Shown in pieces: positions 1 to 14,200 of a DNA stretch of 64,000 nucleotides. The notes beneath the pieces were generated by a model. That model was given only the letters and a program-made list of their open reading frames with translations, was not told the DNA's origin and searched no databases. Within the stretch, counting starts at the first letter, position 1. Every line of letters begins with the position of its first letter. Made by a program: the position numbers and the translations under genes. The stretch is from Apus apus (taxonomy: Eukaryota; Chordata; Aves; Apodiformes; Apodidae), in NCBI RefSeq assembly GCF_020740795.1, contig NC_067282.1, positions 131,931,132 through 131,995,131 of the forward strand. Direction: 5' to 3'.

Positions 1-262
1 AGAGGACAAGGGGCAATGGACTCAAACTCGAGCACAGGAAGTTCCACCTTAACACAAGGAAGAACCTCTTTACTGTGAGGGTTACAGAGGTTGTGGAGTC
101 TCCTTCTCCGGAGACTTTCAAGACCTGTCTGTCTGGATGCCTTTCTGAGTGATCTGCCCTAGTTGGTGGTTTGGGGTTTTTTTTTGTCCTGCTCTGGCAG
201 GGAGGTTGGACGCAATATTTGGAGGTCCCTTCCAACCCCTAATATTCTGTGATTCTGTGATT
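1..262 (+). repeat. CR1 LINE, 3' end (cut by window start)
   Basis: This is the 3' untranslated part of a CR1 non-LTR retrotransposon in sense orientation. It shows the usual order: a stretch describing the lost RT end, the run 'ggaggtcccttccaacc', then a tail of tandem ATTCTGTG octamers ending at 262. CR1 copies are normally 5'-truncated and have no poly(A), as here. The 5' limit is unknown because the window begins inside it. It has no coding capacity. Confidence 0.93.
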
Positions 263-3200
263 GTTTTTCCCGAGTCATGATCCAAGGGAAAGAAGCCATA
301 TTCATAAAAAGGACACCACCTTTGAAGCTAAGAGCTCAGGTGAGGGGTCTTGCACCAAGACCCTACTCAGATTTTGGAGGTGAGACTTCCACAAGTGTCT
401 CTCTGGTGTTTGCAGAATGACAGCCAGGAAGAAGTAACAGTCTGTTTGTTGGTGCCTTCAGTTGAGATAAACGGGCAGGCAAAATTTTATTTCAGAGCTG
501 AGGAACAGAGATGTTAAAGGCAAAATGTCAGGAGACAATAGTACACACCTAACAAAGTGTGCCTTTTGGAAAGAAAACAAAAATGGTTCCCTCTCCCTAC
601 TTCCTTTCCAAAGGTATCAGGAAAACAGTGGGTTCTGTTAACAGCCAATATGCCATTTTATTTTGAATGCTTACATTAAAAAAGACTCAGCATAAGCAAG
701 TATTAATTTTGAAAGCTGGTCAGTTTTCAGATTCTGTACTAAGATAAACCTCTCTGCGTGTGACAGGGAGCACTCTGTGTTTAATGAACCTGGGATTGAA
801 AGGAGAGCTTTGGCAAAGGAGGGTTTCACTTCGTGGTGGTTTAAAAAATGCAATAAGCTGCTGCCAGAAAGCCTTCTCTTGTGCAGCAATGCAATGCAGG
901 TGCAGTAATTTATCCAACTTCTGCTGTAAAAAAAGCCAGCAGAATTGCCCAACTGTTGTCAAATGGTGTTTGATGGAGGGGAAGGAGACCATTTCAGTGG
1001 GACTAAGTATGTGTGTATAAAGCTAAGGAAGCACCCTAATAGTCCTAGGTGCCATAAAGTGGGGCGTGTGCCTCTCTGTACAATTACTGTGTGATTTTAC
1101 AAAGAGGCACAGTGTAAAGTGATGGAAGGGAAACATTGCAGCAAAGAAGAAAAAACATTGTAGATTACTTCAAGGACAGTGAGTGAGTATGCAATATCTA
1201 CCTAGCACTGTACCTCCTGGTGAGGTATGTTCTTCTCTCTCACAGGGCTCCCACTACAAGGCTCTCCCTACAGCATCACTGTCAGGGTTGAGGCTGCTGT
1301 GGGGACATGCCTTTAGCTTCATGAATGTAGAAGCTGAGTCACACCTACATTGGAATCCTAAAGGAATCTTCTAAAAGATGCACAATGTGGTCCCCGTTCC
1401 CCCAAAGTCACAGAGTTTGCATGTAAAACTATGCATCTAGATAAAAATACATGGTACTGTAGGAGCCAGCTATGAAACTGTGCCTACAGTTGATCTGGGT
1501 GATGTGTTCCAGCTTGCTTTAGGTGTCCAAGAGCCCAAATTGCACTGCTTTAGTAGTCACTGTTAGCAAAGGAGAGCTGAAGTTCTAGGCACTACAGAAG
1601 TCCTGAGGCTTTCATTGTGTCAGGCAGATGTACAAGGAGTGCAGAGTGGGACCTGCCCTTGCTTATGCTGACCAACACCAAGGAGAACCCCTCCTGTGAC
1701 TCCAGCAAGCTGTACAGGAGGCCCCTGTTCTGGTTAGAGGGAGTGAAGTCCTCTAATGAGGCAGAATGAGCAGCTCAGACTTGTTTTGGTGTGCTCAAGT
1801 GTGCAAATTGTAATTCTACTCCCTGCATCAGTATTTCTCAGCTGAGAACAATTGTGTTTGACTGCTTCCCTGTCTTGCTTCCTCTGCAGGCATTTTACAG
1901 CAGCTGCAGGTGAATGAATATACAGCCACACTCACCTGACCAATTAAAAGTAATTAATCCCTGTCAGCCTCTCTAACTGGAGAAGGAATTCAGGTGGTGG
2001 GGAATGCTAAAAGGCAGTGTTGTAATCTCAGGTGTAGCTGGGGAATAAGGAATCAACCTTATTTTCACAGAAGTTGCATTGTGAGGTTGTATTTATGATT
2101 TAGAAAATTGCTAGGCATCTGTAGAAGCCAGTATTCCTGGCAGTGGATATGGACCTCAACTGAAGTTCTGACTCTGATGGGCTTTGAAATACACTGCAAA
2201 TTAGTAGGCTAAAATGTAAGGAAAATATTTATTCCAGGGAAGCTGTGTCAAGAAGAATCCTATGGAACAGCATCAGAAATTAATCTGATCATTTAGGTTA
2301 ATTAAGCAATAACATTTACCCCAGGAAGAAAGATTGTTTATACTCTGCATGGCTCTTTATGCTTGATTGCTGCCAGAGTAAAGCTGCAATAACATAACTT
2401 GTCAAATAATGAAGTTAAAAGTGTAAACAGGTTCCTTGTAAAGGGAACTTGTGGTTTGTTTCTGTTGGTAACATCTGACACTGAGGTGTGGCTCCTGAAC
2501 TTCAGCAGTTAACTGTACGTTTTCCAGGCTTATCTGTCTTTAGAGCAAGTCAAGTTATGATTTATGGCTTTTCAAAGAGTGATGTTTTTGTTCAACCCAG
2601 CTGTAAACACAGCTAGAGCTGGGTGGGGTACATGAATGCTGTGGCTTGCTTTGAAAGCTCTCCCTGGTGCTGCACTCGTGTGTCTGAACCCCAGGTTCAG
2701 GTTGACTGATGAAATTTAAATTTGGGAAGGCATCGTACCGCGTCTTAGTGACAGGATTGTTAGAATTATTTTTTACCTCTTTATGGCAGGCAGCTGGATT
2801 ATTTCTTAGGATTATCCAGGCACCTAATCCAACAAGCTTCTTACTACTGTAAGGAATGGGTACCTTAACAGTGTCTTTGACCACCTGTGCTTGTGCCATG
2901 TTGTACTCTAGTCTTTGTGGCTCTTGGTCTTTGCTGCACTAGCCTTGTGGTGTGAGATGCTGTTCTGTGGTTCCAGTGTTTGGGGCTGTGTCATTGGGTA
3001 CTTCTGAACTAAATACCAATTGGTCCTGCTCACCCAGGCAGCCCCTTCCAGTTTCATCCTATGCTTAGTCCTTCTTATGGTGCTTCTGTCCTAATCTACG
3101 CACAAAACCTGACAGCTTTGGTGCTAACAGTCTGTTGCAGAGATTTATTACAATACCTCACTGAGGTCAAGGGAACGTTCTTTCCCAGAAATGAGAGTGT

Positions 3201-4237
3201 GGGACTGCACTGGACTGCTTACAAGGAAACTTGTTCTGCACTGCAGAACTTTTAATTCTCTCTTTTAGTTATGATTCATAATCCTGACGTAGTCAGGAAC
3301 TCCTATACCAGACACAACAGAGCCAGCTGTTGCTCTTGCCAGAAACGCATTGTTCTTGTATTTTAACCCTCCATAAACATAAAATGAGGAGAGAAGTGTG
3401 TCAAAATTGGTTGCAAGGAGGCACCTTGCCTCCACGCTGTTGTGACCATGCTGGGCTGTCCCCAGGAGCTGGATTCCTTTCTTTCAGAATCTTCAGGTCA
3501 GTCCTTTGAAAGCACATCTTTGAGTCAGTCTTTTAGTCCAGAAGAAAAGCATTTTCTAGTAAAAGAATCTACAGTAGAGACTTTTAAGCTGTTTGTGGTC
3601 ACTTTAGCTTACAGTTTTCACTGTGTAAAACATTCTTGAGGTCCCATGCCAGGCTTTTCTCTCAAAGATGTTCCACCTCGCCTGGAACCACTCAAAGTGT
3701 CAGTAATCCAGAAAGACAGATTGAGAACATGTAGAAGTGGTTCGTACTCTAGGATGAGTCAATATATCCAAGGGGAGGAGGAAAGTTGCAGTCCTTGCAC
3801 TAATGAATACATAGAGTAAAAGTGCTTCATCAAGAAAAAGGCTGCAAAGATTCAACACCCCAGAAGAATCTGTAATCCTAAAGTTAGGGCTCTGTACTGG
3901 AGGGTATGTAGCCTAAATTAAAATCTCAAATCCTCTCAGTCAAAATGGCTCAAATATAATACATAGTAAACATTGGGGCTAGATAGGGACTTAGAATATA
4001 GAAGGAAAGGGTTGTTGTGTGGGATGGAAAGGACAGAAAAAGACTATTGCAGCAAGAAAATGGGGATGTAGCAGTCCCTTGTTGATAATCAAACTCCTGG
4101 ATAACCCATTTAGTTGAATTGTGTGTCCTGACAAGTGAAATACCTCCTTAGCATCTTACGACAGTAGACACATTCATTCTGAACTGGAATTAAGAGAAAG
4201 AATTATTTTCTGTGGCTCAAATGAAACAGCCAAGTGT
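263..4237. other. Unique intergenic sequence, no gene seen
   Basis: Only short open frames below 115 codons occur, scattered over all frames, with no domain or codon pattern I recognise. A block at about 2270-2420 is rich in TTAATTA-type and AATAAC motifs and is written up as a possible conserved element. No recognisable repeat was found. Confidence 0.6.
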
Positions 4238-4242
4238 GGCTA
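4238..4242 (+). repeat. Target-site duplication GGCTA, left copy
   Basis: GGCTA directly precedes the TG terminus of the LTR at 4243 and recurs directly after its CA terminus at 5225-5229. This marks a single integration event with a 5-bp stagger. Confidence 0.9.
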
Positions 4243-5224
4243 TGTTCTGGTTTGGTGGGTTTTTTGATAGTGGGGGAAGGGCCACAGCAGCTCCTGTAAG
4301 AAGCTGAGAAGCTCCCCCTGCTCCAAACCCAGCCAAGGAGCCATTAGAAGGACAATAGATGCACCTCAGTGATTAACATACGAAAGAAACAATATAACAC
4401 CTGAGCAAAGAGGCTCTTGGGGGGAGAAGAGCTGTGCTGGGGAAGGGGAGCAGTGCTGGTGGTTGCTGAGGAAGAAGGTTCCCAAGCAGAAGTTTCCCTG
4501 CAACCCATGGCGAGATGGCAGCTGTCCCCCTGCACTCATGGAGGAACATGGTGGAACATTCCCTGAAGGTGCCAGGAGGGGTGAACTTGGCCAGTGGACT
4601 TGGATGTTGTGGCCAGAGGATTTGCTGCCAGTAGACTCTGACTGTGCAGCTGTGGCAGACCCCAGAGCCAGGGGAGTTTGTTCCCAAAGCAGCCCCTGAC
4701 TCTGTGGGAAGCCCAGGCTGGAGCAGCTCCGGACCTCGTGGGAAGGACTCATGAGGGAGAGGTTGGTGGAGGACTCTCTGCCATGGGAGGGACCCCGTGG
4801 GGAAGCAGGGCAGGACTGTAAGGAATCCTTCTTCCTGAGGAGGAAGGAGCAGCAGGACCCACCAGCCTGTGAAGTGACTCTAAACCCCATCCCCTGTCCC
4901 CCTGTGCCGCTGGGGGGAAGGAGGGAGAGAAACCGGGAACAAAGGGATTTGGGCCCGGGAAGAAGGGAGGGGTGGGGTAACATATGCAAGCCCTGCTCTG
5001 TGTGTGTCTGTGTCCTCTGTATGTTTGATTGGTGTGAAATTAAATTACTATTTTTTCCCCAAGGTGAATCTGTTTTGCCTGGGACCTTAATCAGTGAAGA
5101 ACCCTCCTTGTCCCTTGTCTCAGCCCATCAGCTTTGTCCTCCTCATCCCAGAGTGTGTGTGTGAGTTGATTGAGCAGCTATGGGGCAGCTCCTTTGTTGT
5201 CGTGTTGGGCCCAAAACCATGACA
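4243..5224 (+). mobile_element. Solo LTR of an avian endogenous retrovirus, family A
   Basis: A 982-bp element starts TGTTCTGGTTTGG and ends AACCATGACA. It has TG...CA termini and perfect GGCTA duplications on both sides. No gag, pol or env sequence and no second LTR is present, so this is a solo LTR left by recombination between the two LTRs of a provirus. It is homologous along its length to the minus-strand copy at 28198-29143 and to the piece at 22953-23185. An ATTAAA-type polyadenylation signal lies near 5040, followed by the T-rich and U5-like part. The 5-bp duplication and the length would fit an ERVL-like group, but that assignment is inference. Open frames of 104-207 codons inside it are by-products of its GC content. 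Confidence 0.93.
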
Positions 5225-5229
5225 GGCTA
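5225..5229 (+). repeat. Target-site duplication GGCTA, right copy
   Basis: Right-hand copy matching 4238-4242. Confidence 0.9.
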
Positions 5230-8200
5230 TGACTACCATGGCTGTTTGCTTTGTTATACTTTCAACAGATTTTTTTTCTAAAATGAGGTTTTCTTACAAG
5301 AGACTGTCCTGTCAACTACATCTCATGAATCTTTGGCAAGTCAAATGTAATTAAATGTTAAGGAACGGGGTAGGTAATGATGCAGTAAATACCATGGGTC
5401 CTATACAGGTCTTGGGGTGGAATTTGTTTGACTGTATTTAGCAGATGTATGCTGTTTACCTAATGAAAAAGGTATACTTTGATATTACCTTCTTTTGGTA
5501 GTTTGTAAGCTCATTTAGTTTTTCAAGTAATTGCTAAAAAGATGGGTCTTCAAATAAACTGCTCTCATTATCCACAAAGACAGAAGAATGCAAGCTTTCT
5601 TCTGGCACGAATTCCCAGGTGTTTTTCTTTGTCCTTTCAGACCCAGCCTTTCACCTCAACAGTAGGAAGGAATTTCCCTTGTGTCCTTCACAGCAGTTTT
5701 AAGTAGACCTAGCCAATCAACCATGTTTGTACTTCATTTCATGTGGGCCACAAGAAGAAATGGTGTTGGCTTTGGACGAAACTGGCCTCAGTTACCAGGG
5801 AGGTTAGCAAATGCACGTGTTGTGGTAAAGGATGGTGCAAGTCAATCAATCAACAAATCAATTGAGTTCCCCAATGCTGGAGGGGTCTGCGTGTCACCAC
5901 TACTCCAGCTGTCCCTGCAGGGTGACAGGATAAAAGGACCACAGAAAGAGCAGGGCCTGCCATAACTCAACAAGAGTTTAATGAGGCAGGTTTGTCCCCT
6001 TTCACTGGGCACAGATGCACAAGGAGGACCAAGGCTGCAGTGTGCTTTGGACATTAGACTGAAGTATGAAACCTGTATTTTTAAAGAGTCTCCTGTCTGA
6101 TGCCAGTTCTGTCTCTGCTCTCTGCCCAGTCATTGAGATGTCACCAGATTTCATACAGCACAATAATACTCAAAAGATAATGAAGCAGTTTAACCAGGCT
6201 TCTAAAACTGGCATGCCTTAATATTGCAAATGGTTGAGATATAAAATAAATAAACCTTCTGAAATGGAAATAAATTGTGGAAAAAAAATAAATACATTGA
6301 TTGAAAGGTTGAGAGAGCCAGAACATGTCAACAACATGCTTTAGTTAATGTTTGTATTAGTGCCTCTGTCACTGCTACAGCTTTCAGAAAACTAGCTCTG
6401 TAACTGTCTCTGTTTGAAGGAAGAAAAAGCAGTCTAGGCTGACTCACAGGTGTCTGGAAAGGCCAGAATATTTGTCTCATTGCATGTTTCATCATGGCCT
6501 TTTAAAGAAATTATTGTAGAATGATGTCACCCAAGGAAAATGTCATCCCACAAGAACTGCCCACAAGTTTGCCTGTATTAAGAAGACTGAATAGTTCAGT
6601 CTGTGTTAATGGTTAAGCTGACCAGATAATTTTCACTAATCACAATATTTTCATTAATGTCTTTTTGGAAAGGCAGTGGGATGGGGGTGTTGTGGACTTA
6701 TCATTCCCAAGTCTGCAATGTTTGCTTATCATATAAGCTTGTACGTTTGGCATATCAAGGTTAAAAACAGCTTCAGGTGCCTAGCAGGGAGTTGAATAAT
6801 CACATTTGAAAGACTTCCAGGAGTTCTCCAATTCTCCCCACAGGCACAGACATTCAGATAGATATAACACTTCCTGTCTCTCTTAATGGTAGGTTGCTTG
6901 ACCTAAATAAATACTCATGTAACAGAGTTCAACCAAGAAGCCACTAGAAACAGCTAGCTAGATTTGGTAGCTAATCAAAATAAATAAACAAATGACATTT
7001 AATAGAAGCCAAAAGTGAACACCGTGCCCAATATTTTGTTATTGAGTACTAAGGTCACCATATAATCTTTCAAAAACTTCTCTCCACCTAAGCCCAGGGT
7101 GGGTGTCTGTACAGAGTAGAATCTGGTACCTTCTACTTCTGGTCAGTGAATTAAGTGCTTCTCCCATGCCTCCTGGGGCTGTATTCTGATGGGTTAAGCC
7201 TGTTTACAGACTCATGAGAAATACAGACTCAAGTATTTCTAAATGGTCTCCAACCACTCTGAAATAGAAAATTATTATTCTAGGCTGTGGTATGTAATTA
7301 CAGCAAAATTATTCTGAGTGTCAAAAGATGGGAGATAGAAAGAGGAAGAGGAACTTGCTGATAGAAGACAAACATAAATACTGCAGACATAACACAATTG
7401 CTTGTTAACCTACTCATGTCTCCTTTGACCCATCATCCCTTCTACCTTTAAATCGAGTTTAAGCTAAGGCAGCTGGATTCAGCACCTTGATCTCTTGGCA
7501 GAGAGACCAGTGAATGATGCCCCTCCACATGACCTTTCCTACGTCCCCTCCATGAAACTTTTCTTTACATCCCATTTTTGCCTGGCTTCAATATATTTTT
7601 ACCAGTCTGTGAGTGTCTGACAGATGCTGTCTTTGTCTGCCAATCTTCAGTGGCACCCTCACCCCAGGCACCTCCCTGTGCTCCCTCAAAGGCCCAAGGA
7701 CCTGGCACAGCTGTCCTTCTAAAGCCCATTGGCCTTGCAGCTGGCTCTGCTGCTCAAAAGCCCTTTGTGCTGCTATGTAAGCAGTGTTTCCTCCAGAAAA
7801 AAAACTGAGCTGCTGTCTAAGGATAGAAAATCTGTCATCAGGAGCTTCCAGAAGAGATGAGAAACATGTTAGCCATGGGCCTTATCACCCCTGTTCTCAA
7901 AGTTTGGGGAGGAGGATTCTTTGCCAAAAGGTTTTCAAGAAAGAAAGAAAGAAAAGAGAAACACAATATTTTTAATCTACATCACTCTCCCCACAACCTT
8001 CCTCATTTATTTTTTTTTCATCCCTATGACTACTTACCTTTGCTTGTGAAGGTCCAATTTTCTGTCAGCTTGTAGTTCCCTCCCAGCCAGGATAGGTGCT
8101 GTGTGTGCAGTTGGTTATGGGGTCAGAGTGATTTAAAACTGCTCTAAAATAGGCTTGAGAGGCTCTGTCCTCTCACCCCCCTGTGATTTTAGGCACAGTG

Positions 8201-11200
8201 TTTTCCAGATGGCATTGCTGGTCTCCTTCAATGGTAGGCAAGTAGTTTGCTGAACTTTTTGAAGTATCTCTGGCTTTTTCCCAATATATAAATAAGCCTG
8301 CCTTGACCTATTTTTAACTGATTTCTTAAGAACACAGTCTCATTTGTTGTTGGAGCTTTTCAAAACCTTTCAGGAAGCATTTTAAGTACAGTGCATTAAA
8401 CTTAGCTTTCTTTACAGCTCTGATTCAGCACTTAAGTATCGGTACAACCTGATGTGTTAGTGCAATCCAATTTGCTCCAAGTTACACACATTCTGAACTG
8501 CCTCTGCTGGGAAGCAGTGGATCAGCCTTCTCATCATGTTCCCTGTCTGCACCCAGACTTACTGGAGAAATTAATGATCTGAGGAAGGGACTAAATCAAC
8601 TGAATCCAAGCTATATACTTTTTCAGAGAATGCTAGTGTCAGCTGGAGCTGTTGTAGCCAGCTCAGTTTATTGGCCCATGCAGTAAAACATTTAGCAGTG
8701 ACACAAGCTTGAGCCAAAATGCCAGATCCTAGCAGCCCCAAAGAGCAGGAAGATTGGATCCAAGCCTGCTTTTAAGGCACCCAACTGTCCGGTGGCATTG
8801 GCTGAATCCCTTCATCACTCAGCTGAAACAACATTTCTGTATCTGAATCTGGAATGGGCAAACCCAAATGTTGCTTATCAAGTGCTCTTTAGACTCCTGA
8901 TTGACACATTTCTGCATATAGTAAAGGCTCTTCTTGTCAAGTATTATATTCAGTTACTTGATCCATAAAGCAATAGGCAAGTCAGGGTTGAAACCTGAAG
9001 TAATGCATGAAGTAATGAGTTAACTCCTCAGCTTTACCCGTAAAAATCCAAATCCTCTCCTATAGCTCTGTGCATATAGAGACACACCCCCCTACATATA
9101 ACATTTGTCTATGAACACAAGCTTGTATTTAATATTTTCCTATTATTATACAAACTGCTGAAAGAAAAAATGTTGAAAGACACCCAAGGAAATCATAACA
9201 ATAAAGCATCATCTTACTGTCCTACCCCTTGTGTTCTCACAGTTATGACAAACTTCTCCGTGTTGTGTCAGCAAAAGACAGAATAAGTGAGGACCACTTA
9301 TCACTGAGGCTTCACTGATTGTCATTTCATCTCCTTCCCAACCCGCTCCACTGCCATGTCTTTTCTTGGATCTTTCTCTTCTTATGTTTTTCCCCCCCTT
9401 CCCACTTGTGTCCTTACAGGATATGAATAACTGCCACTGAACTCAAACCGAGTTACTCACTTCCTTTGTCAGGGAACTCAGATCCCTGAAGTACACATTT
9501 TGCAGAATCACACAAACATCTGCATGCCTGCTCCAGAGTGGGAATGAGCTCAGAGAGGATAGCCTTGTAAGGTTCCTAGCACATCATGGCTTGAATGGGG
9601 TGGGAATAGCCAGCTAAATGCTGTTTAATTAATTAGTTTTGTGTCTGAGGAATGAACAGAAACACACTTCTAAAAACTGACATTATTACATAAATTATGT
9701 GGTTTGGTGGAAAAAGGAGTACAATCTTTTATTTATTTGAGGTTTCTGATTAGTTCTTTGTCTACCTGCATTGCTTTGTCCAGGAAATTGTTCCAAAATA
9801 AAGCATTATGCAGCAGTTCACCGGGCACAAAGTTTTGTATTTACAAAAAAATGTATTATCAGAGTTTGAAATATGATCAAATCAGATTGTCAGATATGAA
9901 TAGTGCCAGTGGTCCATGGTCTTTAGAGCTTCTTAGGAACCTTCCCAAGTACTCATCTGATCTTTAATCTCTGTTATGTCTCTACAGGGATGACCCTAAA
10001 GCCCAGCTAGTGAAGTTTGGACTTCAAGGGGACTGACTGCATCTTTATATGTTTACTTACAACCTCCTCTTGAGTTGCAAATCTCTCTGAACCATGGCCT
10101 TACAACCCCCTCTGAAATACACTGCAGAGCTGATATGAAGTAACAGCTCCTGCTTACTGCTAGTCCTGCTGTGTCTCCAGGGAGCAGCTGGAAAATCTGG
10201 CTGATGATCAAGATAGGAGCTGTTTGAAGAAAACACTGCCTCATACTTGCAAGTGCTTGTGGTAGGACTTCAAATAACTCTTTAACTCTAGGCCTTGGAT
10301 GAAGACTGGGGTTGAGAAAGACAACCTCTCAAGATGGTTTCCTTGCATGGAAAACTCCCATCTGGCTGACCCTGCAGGTGATAAAACACTTAAGCCTCTA
10401 GTAGCACTTGTGGTTATGTTTTCAAAGCTAAACTAGGCACCATGAAAAAACGCAGTCAGAGTAATTGTAACAAACATCCACATATCACTGAATTACATAC
10501 TGACCTGTAAGGACAAAACAGGCACCTTTCAGCCCGACGTATCAACAAGGTTTTCTGCTGGGCTGCAGGGTACAGTTCTCCACTCCTGAAAGGAAGCTTA
10601 CTGCCTTCACCCTAGAAATCCAAGATTCCTTTCTCCCTATCCATCTTTTTTAAGATTTCCTTTTCTTTCCCTGCTTCTGAACTTTAACACCACTGTGAGC
10701 GGAGTCAAACCAAGTGATGCCTTTGAGTATGGAGGACCCAGACACAAAGAAGGATTCTCTCTCTATACTTCTACAGGGCCATAAGAAAACCAGTGCAGTA
10801 ATTTGTAGACTCAAGGGGAAGAAGCAGCAGTACAAAAACTACTTCACAGAAATAAATGTGATACACCATTCAGATAAGACCTATAACTGCACTTGTTGAA
10901 GCCAAGGGTAAACCCCAGTAACTGCAACGTACAGGATAAGAGCATAGAAAGGAAACAGAAGGTTTCTGTATGAGTGACTTAAAAGCACAAGGTATGTAAG
11001 AAACACAAAATATTTCTCTTTTATTCATGCCTTCACAAAAAAGGTGAGATAATGATACAGCTGTCAGAAACTCCAATAATTTGTAAGAGTTTCTGTGCTC
11101 CAAGAGGTTGCTCCCCTGGAGAAAATCCTCAGGATTCCCACAGATCCAGCTGGAGTTAATTAAGCCTTCTGGAAATAAAGTAAAGAAAGACTGTGCCCGT

Positions 11201-14200
11201 TGGTCACCTCCAGGTTCCAGCAGAGACACCAAGCAGTTGTCTGGGGGTTTCCCTAACATCTCAGAGAAGTATTGAAAATGCTGCTACCATCAGGCTTGAT
11301 TTCTGCCAAAGGAGGAAAGTCTCTGTATGGAGCCTCCTATATGGAATCTCCTTTTCCTGTCATCTGACTTGTTCGCTTAAGCAGCTTAGAGTGCATCTCC
11401 CTTCAAAATAGCATCTGCTTTTAAGGGAATGCTATCAGGATCCCAAAATCTCTGCCATAAGTACTGCCAGAACTGGCTCCAACCTTTGCCTCATCCTGTC
11501 CAAAGAGCTGCCAGATCACTTGCAGCACAACACAGGAGGTTTTCACACCTCTTCCCGTTTCTCCAGGGTTAAATCCCAGCCTCAAGGAAGTCAGGGGCTA
11601 AAGTACTAACACCTTCCCAGTGTGCACCTTGCCAGTACCTTTCCTAATGTGCTTACACTGATGACCACTGTTTGCCTCAAAGAAAAGGCTCCTTAACAAA
11701 TATTTTAATCTTCCTTTTTAGAGGTTAATCATACTAATTTTTTTCCTGGTACAGAATTATGTTAAAACCAAAAATCTTGGAAAACTAATTGCAGGCTTTT
11801 TTTTTTCATTATTATTATTCCTGTGGGTGAGCCACTCCATTGGCAAACCCTGATTGTTTTTTCCCTCCTAAAAACATTTTTAAAACCTTTGGAATAAAAA
11901 AATCTTTTAGTATTATTCACAGTCAAGGTACTAAAGACATTTTTTTTGATCCATAGCGCTGTTCATTAATTTGTATTTTGAAATGGCTTATAATGTATCA
12001 GAGAAGGATGTTGGGAAGGACAAAGGAAGGGGCAGGAAAGAGAATTGAAAGGACTGTGGAAAGGTGCATTTTAAGGATCCAAAAATTCCTGAATTCTAAT
12101 AATTCCATCTCTGCCACCGATCAACTAGCTAGACAATACAAGAAGAGAAAGGAATGCTTAACTCAGACTATATTGTGGTTTACATTGGGAATAAAAAAGG
12201 CAGTAAGTGAGAACAAACAGCATGCAAATACCTGGGGAAATTTTTGGGAATAAATATATCTATGCTAAAAATATGGTTCCCTAGCTCCTTCAGGGAGAAG
12301 CTAGGACATGGTATTTTTTACACTTCCCAGAAATGTCTCAGTAAAGCAAAAATGTTTGATATTTTATTCTTGTTATTTCTGAGCAAGAAAGCTTGTGGAG
12401 AGATTGGATTTTTACCTCTGCTAGCTTTTCTGTCATAAAGAGGAGTGCTTTTATGTGTGTGCATAGATATATCTATAATGACAAGTCCAATTTGTTTTTA
12501 AGCTTGAAGGTCACCATTAAGCAAAGATCATGGCGACAATATTGAGTTATATTTAGGGACAAAAACACAACAAAGGAACAGGATAGTCTGTGTTTTGTCA
12601 ATGTTTGTGACATTTTTATTACCAATTTGTTATTGCTGTGTTATGTGAAAGTCACTGAAGCATACATTATTATTCTTTACACCACCTTCATTCCATATTC
12701 TTCAAAACCAGTTAAATGTAAAAGTTCAGATTAGCTGTGGGAAATTCTGAAGCTATTTTCTTTCCAGCCTGCCATTTGTCACTGTCCAGGAGATAAAGTG
12801 GGGTCGAGCCACTACTTGACCTTGTGCTTTTGCTTTCTGATATCCTTGACTAAGACCAGCCATGCAGGTAAAACCCCATTCAGGTTTTTTAAGACCTTCT
12901 CTGCTTATCAGTTATGAATTAATGTTCATTCTTTGTTTTCAAAGTCAGTATCCAGCTGTTGCAAGAGCTATTGATATTTCCTGAACAACCATCCATAAAC
13001 AGATCATTTCCACTCAGACCCTCTCCATGCCATAAGTCTTCTCATGCTGGTTCAGCTGGTGCTCCGCATATTCCCATGTTGGAGAGAATTAAATTAGTTA
13101 ACAGTATGGCTACTATTGAAGAAGCATGTTTACTGCTGCCCAATGAAAGACTCCACTGAAGTCAGGAGAACATCACCAGAAAGGTAAATGAAACTTTGTA
13201 CTGGTCTTGTAGGACTGTGCAAGAGTGCTCACCAGAAGAAATGCTCCCTTCACCAGTTACCGCATGCTGAAGCTGCCTGGGTCCAGTCATCTACACAGCT
13301 CCTTTCTTCAAGTGAGGATGAAGATAGCACATAAGAGACGGTTAAACTGCAGCAATTACATCAGACAGATAATGCCACAAAAAATCCTGGCTTGCTGCAG
13401 CTCAGATTTTTTTCTCTTTTGGTTTACTGTTTGTTTGCTAATTTTTTTTATCCAAGGGTGGAGCCAAGAAACCCTGGACATCACATCTTGGCAGTGCCAC
13501 AGGGGATCCTTCCTAGTTTCACACCGAAAACAGAAGTGATAGGAAGCCCCCAGTGTCAAGGGAAGTATTCAGCTTGACTTGAATGATTTTTTCATTCTGT
13601 TTGAAACTAGGAAATTAAGATTTGGATTTCAGATTTACAGGGCAAAAGAATCCCTGTGCATCTACCCCTTTGGAGAGGGAATCTGACTGCTCCTGCTGTA
13701 ATGGCAGCTCCACAGGGATAAGAGTACTGATGCCAGCGTTCTGTTCTCTCACACAGATTTGAAAACACTAAAAAATGGGACTATTTTACTGTTGAAGCAG
13801 ATACTTAAGCAAGTGGCATCTGTACTTTCAGTTCACATTTTTGTGTGCCATTTTACCACGTGACTAGCTGCCCTGAAAACTAGCCTGTCCAAGTAAACAC
13901 TGCGTTGGTCTCCACTGTTCTGTTTTACTTTCTGTCCTGCATTTATACAAGTACAGCCAAAGTCATAGCTACACAAAAGCTCTCCTGGATTAGTGAGGCA
14001 TTTTGGCTAAGGTCCCTTCACTGTGTTAGAGCAGATGTGTTTGATACAGGTGTCCTGGCACCTGTGTTTCCAGACAAACTTGTCACGCACATGATGCGCA
14101 TTTGAGAGCTTGTTGTTTGGTTTTTTTTGCTGTTGGGTTTGTTTGTTTTTTATGTTGATACTTCAGGGCCTGAAATTTTAGGAAGAAGATTGAGATCAGT

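Noticed and set aside
4366-4989. 207-codon minus-strand frame
   Set aside because: It lies wholly inside the solo LTR at 4243-5224 and is antisense to it. It is not a host or viral gene.
10870-11259. 129-codon minus-strand frame
   Set aside because: Looks mildly protein-like but has no recognised family and no splice signals at its ends. Length is within chance.
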